A stretch of 64,000 nt of DNA from Dimorphilus gyrociliatus (taxonomy: Eukaryota > Annelida > Polychaeta > Dinophilidae), in NCBI GenBank assembly GCA_904063045.1, contig CAJFCJ010000006.1, forward strand, positions 2,656,946 through 2,720,945, in the 5' to 3' direction. This document shows positions 22,130 to 33,835 of this stretch, piece after piece. The notes under the pieces are model-generated. The model did not search any database, was not told the origin of the DNA, and saw only the letters and a list, made by a program, of their open reading frames with translations. Within the stretch, counting starts at the first letter, position 1. Each line of letters opens with the position of its first letter. Made by a program: the position numbers and the translations under genes.

Positions 22130-24335
22130 ATAAATAATAATAATAATAAACAAACTAAACAAACAAAACAGGTACAAAACATTAAGAAAAAGGGAGAAAT
22201 AAAGCCCGTGAAAGAAATATCTCGGAATTTCCTATAATTATTGAATAACAATGGGATAAAGAAGTGATTATTTCTTGTGTTCTTCGTCTATATGTTTTGT
22301 TATATATTTTTATATTTTGACAATGTATGTGTTTACTTCTCGGGGCAACTTTTCTTCTGATTTATCTACTAAAGTATTCTATATTCTAGACTTTTAGCAA
22401 CTTTTTCGTATTAATACAAAATCTATAATATAGTAATTATTTAAGTTTCTCTAGAGTACTGTAAAAGACCTTGCGAAATGAAAGCACCATAATGGCAACC
22501 AGTTAAAGTTAATTCAATAAGCTATTATTATCAGTTGAATAATATCAACTTGAAATATCTCCTTTTCAAATGCGGATTAGAAATAGTACAATAGCTCAAG
22601 GTCACCCTTAAAAGCATGTGCATTAGTTTTCAAAGAAATTCTATACATTGTATTAAAAATCTCCTATCTATTAAGGTTAAGGAGAAAAGTTTTAATTAAT
22701 CTTTACAACTTACAAACGTGTTATTTATCAATGTAAGCTCATTCTTAAATAGAAAAAATCAACCAATAAGAAAGGAATAACTAAACAATTTACTTTTCCG
22801 AATAGGTCCTGGAAATGGTAAACCAATGCTCCCTACTGAAATCTCGTGCAGTAGAGAAAAATAATCAAAATATATCTAGTATTTAATATTTTTACCTTTG
22901 TTTATAATCTCTATATTCACTTCCGGTGCTTATAATACTTAATGCAGAACATGAAATATTAAAATATCTTGTTATGCAAGAAAATAAAAGTAAACAATTG
23001 AATTAGAAATTCTTTATGTTTGATTTCTGTTGTTCTATTTAAATTTGTTTTTATTAAAAGAAAGATTTACAGATTGTAATAATTAAAGTGCAGTAATATT
23101 TGCAATATTAGTGTAAGATACGAGAAAGAGAGAGACAGAGAGAGAGAGCCAGAGTGATGTTATTTACCATTTTAAAGATATCTTTGGTACTTTGTGTATT
23201 TGAAATACAAGCTCTAAAATAGGTTAAGACGTAAAAAACAACCTTTATACACCTTTCTGCCTGATTTTCATTTAAATATGAATGAATATATTTCTCTTAC
23301 AAGAGCTGACTAACGGATGAATGACACAATGACCTTTAGTATTACCAGTACGGTGTTTTTTTCTACTTCTCATTAACCTAAATATATTAAGTTAATATAT
23401 ATATATTTTTCTCCTTCACTCTGCTTTTTAGAAGTCTTCCTTGTACTCTTTTCAATTTCCCCTTTTCATTCTTTACCAACCTACATGCTGAACTTTCCTT
23501 AAATAGACGCTTTAAATAGATAAAAGAGTTAAAATTCTGAGAGGTCAGAAAATTTGAATAACTAGAATGAGATCAATAATAGTCGTATCGTAGTTCAGCT
23601 AAGAAAAGCTGCAGAGTTTGTAGGATTAAAACTTTTATAAATACCAATCTCATTCGAATACTAATGCCATCTATTGGTATAGTATACTTGATTTACTTGA
23701 TCATTAAATTATTAACATTTAAGCATTCTTTATTATTTTTTATAAATTTCTAAGAAAACGACATTTTCAAGTTCTTTTCTTTTGAAAGAAGGTTAAATGC
23801 AATAAAAAAGGCAAGGGGTATGCATACAAAGTATTAAATATTATAATTTTGTCATATACAACTGTATACCTATCTGAAATGTATAAAAATGGCGACAAAA
23901 GCTAAATAACCACGACAAATTGAGCCGCAATGACAAAGGCGGTAAGTCACAACCAATAAGCAAGCAATGTGTACCTTTCGTTTGTTCAGCGCTGTCATTA
24001 TATTTTATTAGCGCGTTTGTCGTGCAGAAGAAAAGAGCCCATACCATCAAGTACTGGTCCAAATAGCACCAAATGAAGCCACTTAGAAGAGTGATGTATA
24101 GCCCATACTATCAAACGATTTAGTGAGTTATACTTTAAATTTGATCTTCTTATGTTTTAATAAACGAGAATTTATGGTGGTCGCCATATTAAATGTTTCA
24201 CGTGGTTAATAATTATCAAAGGAACTCGTTTCCTTTCATTCAGTAAAGACATACAGTGCTGAAACAAATGTTCCGTAAAACCGAATTTTTTTTATAAGGG
24301 CTATTTTGAAGGATAATAGGATTTTGGACAAGTAC
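22130..24335. other. Long AT-rich spacer, no gene recognised
   Basis: 2.2 kb without credible exons. It contains a purine repeat at 23122-23148, short TA runs near 23395, and a less AT-rich patch at 23880-24115 that includes a twice-repeated 15-base phrase. A 73-codon frame on the minus strand at 23841-24062 has no recognisable feature. Confidence 0.55.
23122..23148. repeat. (GA)n purine repeat
   Basis: A GAGA tract with one C interruption, in intergenic DNA. Confidence 0.85.
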
Positions 24336-25615
24336 TTATCTACAACCCCATGGCAGGAAAGTACAGTTGCAAGTGTTATGCTCCATATTAAACTTCACAA
24401 AGGTATATAATTCTCTATCTCCCTCACTCATCACAGATGAAAACAAGTGTTCTACATTGCAGAGAGGCATTAGTCGGACTCCAAATGGAATCCAAGGGTT
24501 CTTGTAACACAATGTCTCTATAGCACTGAAGTCTTGGTTTAATACCAAATGGCACTCCTGGAAATCTTTATTTGGCAATATCGACTGTATATTTGTAATA
24601 TTCCCCATAAAATATTGCAGTTGATTGAAGTCTAAAATTCTGCAGTATTCTTCAGACATTTGCTTAATAACTCTTATTGTTGACCTGTTTTCATTGTTCC
24701 ACCTATTCATGAATTCATCATCAGGATACTCTAGAGCTTCAATGATATAATCGGTGAATGGGATTATAAACAGCTTATCTCCTTTAAAATACTTAGGTTC
24801 TTTTTTACCCCATTTGTTCTTTAAATGTGTATATAACTCATTCAGACGGAGGCTTGGAATATTAATAATATCTGAGTAGAAAGCATATTCCAGTTTCATT
24901 ATAATATCGACGTATGGCAAGTGATCATTGATTTTGAAATGTTTATTTCCCAGGATTGTATACCCAATCACTTTATTATATATTGGATATATACTTCCTT
25001 TAATAACTTGAATTATATCATCGCTGTTTCTTAGAAGATGAACATCTAAAAGACGCTGTATACATGTTTGACGTTGAGGAATATAGACATAAATCAGTAG
25101 GAAATTCTGTTCTCCAATGGTTTGTATCGTAAATATGAGAAATAATCGAGAAGAACGATTCAAGAGTTTTCTGGTGTATATTTTATAATGATTGTAATAT
25201 CTTATAGCATATTCATGAAATTCTTGCATAAAATCTTCCTGTGTTATGTTCAAGTCCCGCAGTTTGGCTCTACAATTCGGAGAATTCAATATGTCAGATC
25301 CATATTCTGACATTTTTGTAAATAGGAAATCCCTTGAACTTTCTAATAGAAAATAAATACATTTTGCATATAAAATTTAGTTCGATCAAGTAGCATCAAA
25401 TATATTAATAGAATAGACATTTATATAAAGCACTATGATACAATTTTACGGCTGGAAAGAGCGCCATCTGTTTTAATGTAAAAGCAGTTGACGAAACGCG
25501 AAAAATTTTATTACGGATAATAGTATAAACATAAACTAAAGTTACCTGTAGATTCAAGAGAGTAGGACACTTCGGCGTGTTCTGCGGAGGATCTTAAGTC
25601 AATAGTACTTCCCAT
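24336..25615 (-). CDS. Orphan 358-residue protein, probably N-myristoylated
   Basis: I do not recognise this protein. Two exons on the minus strand, 25615-25546 and 25342-24336, join in phase 1 to give 358 residues. The long second exon is open for 336 codons and carries most of the protein. The first exon was found because its donor (CTACAG|GTAACT) joins in frame to codons upstream of the internal ATG. The start MGSTIDLRS has Gly at position 2 and Ser at position 6, the classical pattern for N-myristoylation, which suggests a membrane-associated cytosolic protein. There is no signal peptide or membrane helix. The sequence is rich in aromatic residues and Ile and looks globular. Cysteines near the C-terminus (NTCNCTFLPWGC) are striking. 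The preceding spacers, the single long exon and the absence of familiar domains suggest a fast-evolving lineage-specific gene. Confidence 0.6.
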
Positions 25616-27104
25616 ATTATTTTCTTAGAAGAATTACCGGTGTAGAATACTTTTGATTGCTGTTCAAATCGAGATTAAAGATAAGAATTTGATAAAATTT
25701 TCCACTGATGGAGCTAAATCTAGTTTTAGGCCGTTCTATATTGATTTTCTATTTCGGTTTCACAGAATTGTAGTGTTTATTTCAGTGTAAAGTAACTTTG
25801 ATATAACCCATTCCGAATGTTCTATTGAACGCCTTTGTTGTATTGATTTATTTGCAAGGCCATAGTATTGATTTGTCAAAAAACGAGTTCCTAATAGATA
25901 CTGAACATACCTTTTAGTTTTTATTTACTGAAATTTGTAATGTTTCTAGACTGTCAGAAGAATGTGTATCATCCGAGAAAGGACAATGCCAGATTCAGGT
26001 AGTTAGTCACGTGATCAGCTATTCCCTAAGGTTATTTGGCTCTTTTTTCTATTACAACAGAACTACCCACACTTAATTGACAAGTTTTACAACCGAAAGG
26101 AGATCATATTGTATTCATCGACGGTGAGTATTTTTGACTGAAATATTTATATATTTGTCGATTATTGAATTTGACCAATTAATAAATGGATTGCAGGTGA
26201 ACAAAGGATTATTGAAAATAATAAAATAATGAATAGAGCCGTTCATTTAATAAATACCATCCAACCCTCCAAGTTAATTACTGCTAATATGAGAAATAAG
26301 GAATTAGGTTAGTACGTTAATCAATGTTATTACTATTATTTCGTTAGAAACAAACTTGGATTCTGATCTATAGTTTAATAGGGCGTGAAGCAGAAATTTT
26401 GCAGTTCCTTTCTATTATTAGGTTACTCTTTATTTTGTCTAAGTTCTAAAAAATAAAACATAAGAAGAAAGAATTCAAAATTACCTACTAATTAGTTTGA
26501 GAGTGTAACCATCTTCACAAATTTAAATTATTAATATATCATCTTAGCATAAATTTTTCCGCAAGGTGTCTAGACTAGGTGGCTAGACTATGCAGTCTAG
26601 ATTATGAATGAAAAAGAAAATTATTCATCGATTGCTCGCTATTGGTTGAAAATATATTGAATATTCATATCACAATCACATGTCAATCATGCCACCTTTT
26701 GAATATTCATATAGAAAAATAGTGCCGAACGATTATGTCATCTACCATAAATCCTGAATGAGTAATTAGATAAATTTTATTTTAAATTTCTTAAAGTAAT
26801 TCACTAAAATTATATACCTTCACCATTATTTAAAACATAGTTTGACATAAAGATTTAACTGTTTAAAAGAAAATTAATCAAGTGTATTGGTTGGAATATC
26901 ATGGAAGAAGTAATGCTCCATCTTCAGATAAACATCTTTCCAGGCTTAAAGGTGAATCAATTTTAGAACGAAATAGAGTTTCTAATGTGAATGTAAATCG
27001 GTCGGACATCGCGATTTTGGAATGAATGAGAGGAGAAAAGCGAGCGTCCGTATTACTAAAAAGGTATTTCTAATAATTTAGTCCCTGGCTAAGTTCGTGT
27101 TTTA
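25616..27104. other. Spacer with possible exons of an unrecognised plus-strand transcript
   Basis: Several splice-like junctions occur on the plus strand: TTTCTAG before about 25951, CAG|GTAG near 26000, ACAACAG before 26061, ACG|GTGAGT near 26125 and TTGCAG before 26198. They suggest a spliced non-coding or 5' leader that reaches a small open frame at 26229. The rest is AT-rich. Confidence 0.3.
26229..26449 (+). CDS. Possible short spliced open frame, unknown
   Basis: Two candidate exons, 26229-26307 and 26382-26449, join in frame (phase 1) to a 48-residue peptide beginning MNRAVHLINTIQ. It could also be the start of a longer gene, since a GT follows inside the second exon. I cannot assign a family. 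The evidence is only the splice signals and the open frame, so this is a weak call. Confidence 0.22.
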
Positions 27105-27749
27105 CTATTTTAAGAAACATATTAGACTGGTATGGGGTCTGGAATTATCATGCAGTAAAATAATTTGTTTTCCGGCCCTTATCCTATGCAGTCTCCTCCT
27201 TAGCCTCTTTAGGGTCTCCACATACTGAATGGAGTTGACTGTTTCACCATAATCCATAAATTCAACATGGATTAATCCTGAACGGTTCCAGAAAACTGTA
27301 CACATCAGTTTTTCAGATGATTTAGTCATTTTTAGCTTTTTTTCAGGTGGCGATGATGAGTGTTTGTAGGTTAGGGAAGCCCTCTTTGATTCAGGATCAT
27401 AGAGATGAACCCAAGATTCATCTCCAGTTACTATTTTTTCTAAAAATGCTTCTTTTTCTGCTGTGTATCTATCAAGTAGTTCAATGCAATGGCTCACCCT
27501 TACCTCTTTTTGATCCTGATTAAGATATTAGGGGATCCATTTAGCACAAATTTTTCTGTACCCCAGCTCCTTAATCATCTTCCCAATAGCCTCTTGACCA
27601 ATATCTAATTTTTTGGCAACTAACTGTCCTGAATTGTTATTAACCCCCTCGTTCTTGGTTGTCAATTCCAAGGCGGTCATTACAGTCTCCTTTTCGATTA
27701 TAGGAGCTTTCATCATCACGACCTTTTTGGCGTAGCAACAGTGTGGCAT
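27105..27749 (-). pseudogene. Degenerate mariner (Tc1/mariner) transposase relic
   Basis: On the minus strand, one frame carries the middle of a mariner transposase interrupted by an in-frame stop near 27530. The upstream part keeps the end of the DNA-binding region (ELGYRKICAKWIP). After the stop come the linker and the catalytic domain: VTGDESWVHLYDPESKRAS with the first catalytic Asp, then LLHDNSRPHTS with the second. The third catalytic acid and the C-terminus are missing, and the N-terminal helix-turn-helix is only partly recognisable. The wording (GYRKICAKWIP, PESKRAS) is that of the mariner lineage that also gave rise to SETMAR. It is a broken, immobile copy. I could not identify terminal inverted repeats or a TA target duplication. 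Confidence 0.85.
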
Positions 27750-28408
27750 ATAATTTTTTGCTGTTTCTCAGAGGGTGGGGCTTCTCGCAGGAGTAGCATT
27801 TCAGATCTTTCTTCTCTGAGCAGCTTTCCCTTCTTCTTTCATGTTGACTCACCCTTTGTTGTTGTCTTACCGCTCTTCTTGGTCCACCACTTGGCACATC
27901 TACAAAATCGGTCTTATCCCTGAGCGATGGTTTTCATATCGCTCTTGATAACTCAATCATTCCAATCAAAAGGAATCGGTACACTTCGACTTAAGTTCCC
28001 TCTGTTCTTAGGAATCTTATTGCGCTTTTATAGCCTTCCTTTGGGGAATATCGAAATCTTTTCACCTCTTTTTTATGTTGTTACCCAATTGATCATACAA
28101 TAACTCGAACTTTTCTCATGTCTTGCCACGTAGACCTATTGCTAAACATCTGCAAAGAAATATAAGATTATTGCCTCTGCGTTCAAATATCACGTGACTA
28201 TGAGAATACGGCAGTTTGCAATATGAAGTCTAGCTGATTTAATTGTATTTCATCGAAAGAAAATACTATACAGTAAATGATATCATTCGTTTAAGCAAAT
28301 AAAAATATAAAGAACTACGAAAAGGTATTTTTTTCATTAGAAAAACAAAGAAATCGAAGATAGAAAGAAAGAAACAAATTAAAGAAAAATTATCATTGTC
28401 CCAACTTT
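27750..28408. other. Flank of the mariner relic and 3' region of AGL
   Basis: The first 200 bases may be degraded 5' transposon sequence: open frames exist but match nothing. The remainder is AT-rich. The polyadenylation signal of AGL overlaps its stop codon (GAATAAAA on the minus strand, 28413-28406). Confidence 0.45.
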
Positions 28409-31400
28409 TTATTCCGATATACTCTCAAGATCATAGAGTACCTCCAAGATACATCCAACACTCCACGCCTGGGCCATACAACTATCGTAACAAACTGATC
28501 CGTTGTGATTAGTTAACTCCGGCAATGATTTCCAATCAGACTTTTGTAAACTATTAAAATGATTAGAGAGAACAGATCTAATGTAAGCAACAGTTTCGCT
28601 GACTATTTCTGGTCTTTTATTTTTTATCTTTTTGGCAAACAGTAGCTTCGCTCTCAAGAAATATCCAACTGGCCACAGCCATTCCTATGAATTTAATAAT
28701 AGAGAAGAAAATATATTCTACTAATATATACTAATATATAAATATTTACCGGGCCATTATGATAATTATAACCTCGTGTTTCGTCGCTATTCACATAATC
28801 TCCATTATAGTTCCAATCTTGAGGGTCTAGTGTTTTAATACCGAGAGGACCCATTAAAACACTTTCAACCTGTACTAATGCCTTCCAAGCATTTTCTGGT
28901 GTAAACATTTCGGGTGCCAATACCATTGCAACGCAAAAGTTTGGTCTTAATTGATAATCTGCCCAATCTCTCGTAGCTCCAACAGTATCCTTATAGATAT
29001 TCCTCCTATTTACCAAACGTGGATTGATTGTATCCGAATTTCTTAATTCAATTTCATTTTCTGGTATAAAAAAGTACTTTTCGAAATTGTCATCAATCAG
29101 TTTTGTCCATTCCTTAAACGTTATCTTCTTTTTTGCAGGTGTTACAACGCCGTCGTACGGATAAATGGAATTTTCATTCATTTTCGCAAGCCACGATATT
29201 ACGCTCCTCTGTAATCCAACCAATTCGACGGCACTACCATCACGTGGCGTAGCTGGACGTCCTTTATTACTAGGAGCGCTTCCATTCTTATCCATCCACG
29301 TACCGCAATTTGAGTCGTTTCCACCGTAGACAAAGCCAGTTTTAAAGTTAACTCCAAACTCAACGATAAATCCAGCATCAGACATATCGTTGTCTAAACT
29401 AGCTCCGGCGTTTCTTTCGCGAAATTTCATACCTTTTGCGTGTTTTGTTAGACATTCTTGAATAACATCTTCCAAGGTCATTTCCTACGAAAATTGATAC
29501 ATTCATTATTAAGATGACAATTAAAATAAAAGTTTGAATGCTTACGCAATGTCCTGCCTCTTGAGCCGAAGAATCATCATTTGGGAAAATCCTCGAAACT
29601 CTATCTTTTAACAGTTGTTTTCCATTTGGAACATTATTGCAGTATTCTTGTATACATTGTAACCAAAACCATACTGCGTCTCTAGCGTTATATCTCGCTC
29701 CAATTCCGCCTCCCAATAAATTTGGAATTAGACCGTGTCTTACTGTTCCAGCGTAGGAAAGAATGTGAAATCTGGCAATATCCTCCCTTCCGGTCATAAG
29801 ACAAAGTCCTCTCAATGCTATAAAGGTATCTCTACCCCAATTTCGCCAAATTCCAACTGAAAAATGAGGAAGGCCTGCGGCAAGAGAAGGGCAAGCTTGA
29901 ATTTTTACACCACCGTGATTAATTGTTTGCGGTCTAGGTGTATCACAATGCGGAGAGAGAGTAGGAAGGGGAGCGGATTTAATAAAGCTAATAAATTGTA
30001 GAGATCCCATTGATAGTAATCTCACAAATGATGATCCTTTACGAACAAATTCGCCCATTTTACACCAAGTAACCTCTTCAACTAGCATTACAATCCCAGT
30101 AATTATTGCATCAAAATAAGACGGTACTAAATATCTTGGAACCTTTTCTATAAATTCAAATATTCTTTTTAGCCATAAACCAAACGGTTTTGTCTCTTCG
30201 TGACGAATTAGACGACTACACGAATATTCCAATAGCCAATTACCCTCTCTTATATTATTACAGAGTGGATGACCTAAATCATTTTTAGGTCTTATTTCGT
30301 TTAATATTGATAATATACCTTGTAAACCGCAATATGGTAAAACTCCCCATCCAGGTATATTATAACCTCCCGATTCTGGACAATCATCTCTTTCCTCTCC
30401 GTCGCATCTATACAATGTTCTACTTAAATCATTTAATGTCATTTTTGTTACAATTCTCTCTAATTCTGTATTACTCATTTCGGCAAGATTTCTTCCACTG
30501 TAGGTATGCATTCTATAACCAAATTGTGACAAAAACTGCCTTAATTGGAAAATAGCAGTTTTCGGTTCGGCGTTTAGACTAACTTTAAACGCTATAACCG
30601 ATCCAGGAGGAAATTTTGTAAAATTTACTAATTCCTTATCGGATAATGAATTTATCTCTACCATACTACTATTCTTTGGACTAATCCCTTCCTGAATAAA
30701 GCATTTATATTCTTCTAATCCGTTTATAAAGTTTTCATCTTTTTTATACGATTTAGCACCTTCAATCTTATCTAATCTACCTTCGTATAATATCTGCTGA
30801 ATTTTTCCAGATATTTCCATTGATGGAGCTTTTGGATAATCATGTGGCGGCTGTTTAAAAGCAGTGTATGCCACTAATATTATAGATTCGTGGCTAGTAG
30901 AATTGTGGCGTGTAACCGAAACAACGTTGGCGTCTCTTTGATCAACGTAAATTTGATTAAAGCCATTCGATCCTAACATTTGATGAACTTTATTTAATAT
31001 CTTTTTCGCAGCCAATATACCATCCTTAGGACCAATTTTTCCAATAGTTGTCTTATCGCCCAACGATTGATAAATTCTTTTTTCCGTAACAACGTTTATA
31101 TGATGTGGTACCAATTCGTCATAACCTCTATTGCTTCCCGAAGCGCAAGAGGCCATTGATACCAATGCTGCATTCGGTAGAACATCCCAAACAGTTCTCT
31201 TTTCTATTGGGCTATTGTTATCATGAGTTTGATCCATAAGAATAGCGTGCGCAGTAGTTGGAACAAGAGGACGAGCTGGTAACTGAATAAACGCCCCAAC
31301 GGGCTCTCCTCCGAATCTATGCACAAGGCCACCTTCGGCTTGCGCATCACTGGCTTGTAATGCTTCTCTTATCAATGACGTTAAGCCTAATCGATTAATA

Positions 31401-33148
31401 AAAATATTATCTGTCCATTCGTTACTGGTAAATAGTTCAGCAATAACATATAAATCGGGTCTAACTTTTCTGGCCTCGTCTAGAATATATTCAGCTACGT
31501 GAATAGGAGTACTGTGGCAGTTATCTAATCTAACTCCGTGGAAAATGGAAGCCATGAGAACTGCATAATTTTTCATATGTTGCCACAAAAACGGGCAATC
31601 CGATGGTTTACTACCATATCTTAACTTAACACTATCCCCCCAAGGGATTAATTCTCTTCTCAAGTAAACATTGGACCCAGATTCGGCAAAATTTCTCAAA
31701 GGATCATCGCCCATTACCCAGCCATTGTGAGCCATACAAAATTGTCCTTTAGATGTAAACATCATTTTCTCCTCCTCTTCAATTGTCATATCTTCCTTGT
31801 TCAACCTGAAATAATTCCACATTAACGGATTATCTTCGTCGACTTGTTTGCATTTTGGTCCATTAGGATCTAAAAATCTCCAATTGATATTGGCCAAAAA
31901 ATTTCGAACAGCAGCATTTAAGTGATCCTGAATAGTATTTCTCATTTCGGCGTTTAAACTCTGCAGCTTATTACTTAAATCATTAGACGCCTTTTTTAAT
32001 TTATCCTGAAAATCTTCACCATTATACCTAAATGGATTATATGCATTTAACGCCTTCGATATATCAATCGATGCCCTTAATCTTCTATATTCTTTATCAA
32101 ATACCAAGCGTATTTCTCCTTCAGTTGATTGTCTTTGTTCTCTTGCCGCTTTTTCAAATTCGCTAACAACATTTTCAATATTCATGAGGTAGAACTCCTC
32201 TAATTTGTATTTTGGAAAAATTTCATCCCTTATTACTCTTTCAATTATTTGAATGTGTTGATAAGCTGTTGGAACTTTTGGAATCTGTCTCATTTCCCAT
32301 AATCCTTGTCCAACTTCTAATCCAAACTTCCAAAGAATTCTATCGAGAAGATAAGCAGGTCTTAAATGCGGTGAATTCACAACATTGTAAGCGCATTCCG
32401 GATGATCTTGTAGCCATTCACTTTCATTTGCGGTATGATTCAAAACTAAATCAACTAGAGATAAGCATTGCCATTCATTTTTCATTTTTTCAATAAATTT
32501 TTTCATCTCCTGTACTGAGACTTTTCCAAACTCGGGATTAAATTCTAATTGATTACGCAAGCAATAGGCTGAATTTGATGCACCTAAACTTTGAACAGGT
32601 GTAAAGTGGACCATATTGTAAGAACATTCTTTAGCGACCTTCAATCGTTTTTCCCAATCGGAAAATTTTCCCAAATTCTTGGACAAGTAAGTTTGACAGG
32701 TAATTGAATCCAGAGGAAGACGTTCATCAAATTCGCCAACCTTAAGTATTGGATCAACCAAAAAGTAGCCTGATCCATCTTGTCTAATTAAAAATTAATT
32801 ATATTAATTCAATATTTTTTATAATTGTATGAAATACTAACTTTGAATCAACTGTGAAATAATAATTAAACGAACCAGAAATTGTCATTAAAACTTCTGC
32901 ATAATCATCATAACCGTCTGATTTAGTACCGCTATAACTTTGCCATGTAAGTTCTCTAATTTAAAATGATAAGTTCATACTATTATTTATTTAATTAATT
33001 ATAAATAATTGCCTATAATTATTTCTATTTGGTGCTTCCTTTCCAGATAAAGGATGATTTGAAAAAATTCGAATTTTCTTTCCAGCTAATGTTGGACCAA
33101 GAACAAAATGAAGTAGCCATCCTGATAAAATCAATAATAAAGTGTTTA

Positions 33149-33182
<34 letters not shown>

Positions 33183-33444
33183 TATACATATACATATATT
33201 AAGTTTCCAGGCCCTAAAGGTCAAAAGTCGTTAAAAGTGATTTATTTTCCTACTCTATCCCAAACTTAAATTTTATAAACAATAAAATACGCCATCTAGC
33301 GGTAAAAATTAAAATTTATGAGTAGATTTTTTATTGCAACTCGCCTTTTTCCAGCCTGAATATAGTAGATTCTCCATTTTGGCCTTCGTTTAAGGTTAAT
33401 AAACGAACTTGCCGAAAAGTATCAGACGCCAGACTTGCTGTCAT
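28409..33444 (-). CDS. AGL: Glycogen debranching enzyme (4-alpha-glucanotransferase / amylo-1,6-glucosidase)
   Basis: Six exons on the minus strand, 33444-33345, 33121-33013, 32955-32842, 32783-29546, 29484-28750 and 28684-28409, give 1523 residues (human 1532). The cytosolic enzyme first moves a maltotriosyl unit from a glycogen branch and then hydrolyses the remaining alpha-1,6 glucose. The N-terminal block FRLEKGWLLHFVLGPTLAGK is rebuilt across the first intron. The transferase nucleophile is the Asp in GVRLDNCHST (codon 31525-31523). The acid/base Glu is in VIAELFTSNEW and the third Asp in DQTHDNNSP. The C-terminal glucosidase domain has GIGARYNARDAVWFWLQ, then RNAG, YGGN, CGTWMDK and DYQLRPNF. 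The central exon is 3.24 kb. Introns 1 and 2 appear to use GC donors (AG|GCGAGT and AG|GCAATT); with them every phase agrees, and no GT donor gives an open frame. The gene is head-to-head with PEX19. Confidence 0.97.
33152..33179. repeat. (AT)n microsatellite in AGL intron 1
   Basis: An AT run of about 28 bases inside the 223-base first intron of AGL. Confidence 0.95.
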
Positions 33445-33835
33445 CTTCTAACTGTTGATAACAATAAATTTCAATGTTTTGTAATGTAATATGTGTTTTA
33501 AACTAGCAAAATGGTTACAGTTCATGTTAAGGTGAAGGGTTAAATAACGGAAAATTATTTTAAATATACACTTGTTAAATATATGCCTAGTTGAATACGA
33601 ACTTTGTATTAACAATGCAAATAATACTGTTAATTTGTATTTCCAAATGTTTTCGCTAGTTGAATAAGTTGACCTTGTCTTGACATAATAATAAAGTTTT
33701 TTCGAATTTTTTCTTAGTGCTTTCTAATTTAATTCCAAGTTATTTAGATAATGCAAGGTTTAATCAGTAGAAATAATTGCGAAAAATACGCCGGTCACGT
33801 GACAATTAGTGCAGACTAATGGTCAAGGTCGCGCA
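33445..33835. promoter_or_regulatory. Divergent promoter region, AGL / PEX19
   Basis: 391 bases separate the two start codons. A palindromic E-box, TCACGTGA, lies at about 33795-33802, some 35 bases before the PEX19 start. E-boxes of this type bind bHLH-ZIP factors such as Myc/Max, USF or TFEB. Its use here is inferred. Confidence 0.5.

Noticed and set aside
23841..24062. 73-codon minus-strand open frame
   Set aside because: No domain, no splice partner and no family resemblance; compatible with chance.
33809..33835. N-terminal extension of PEX19
   Set aside because: It begins at GTG; the MADD start at 33836 has a strong context and matches the family.
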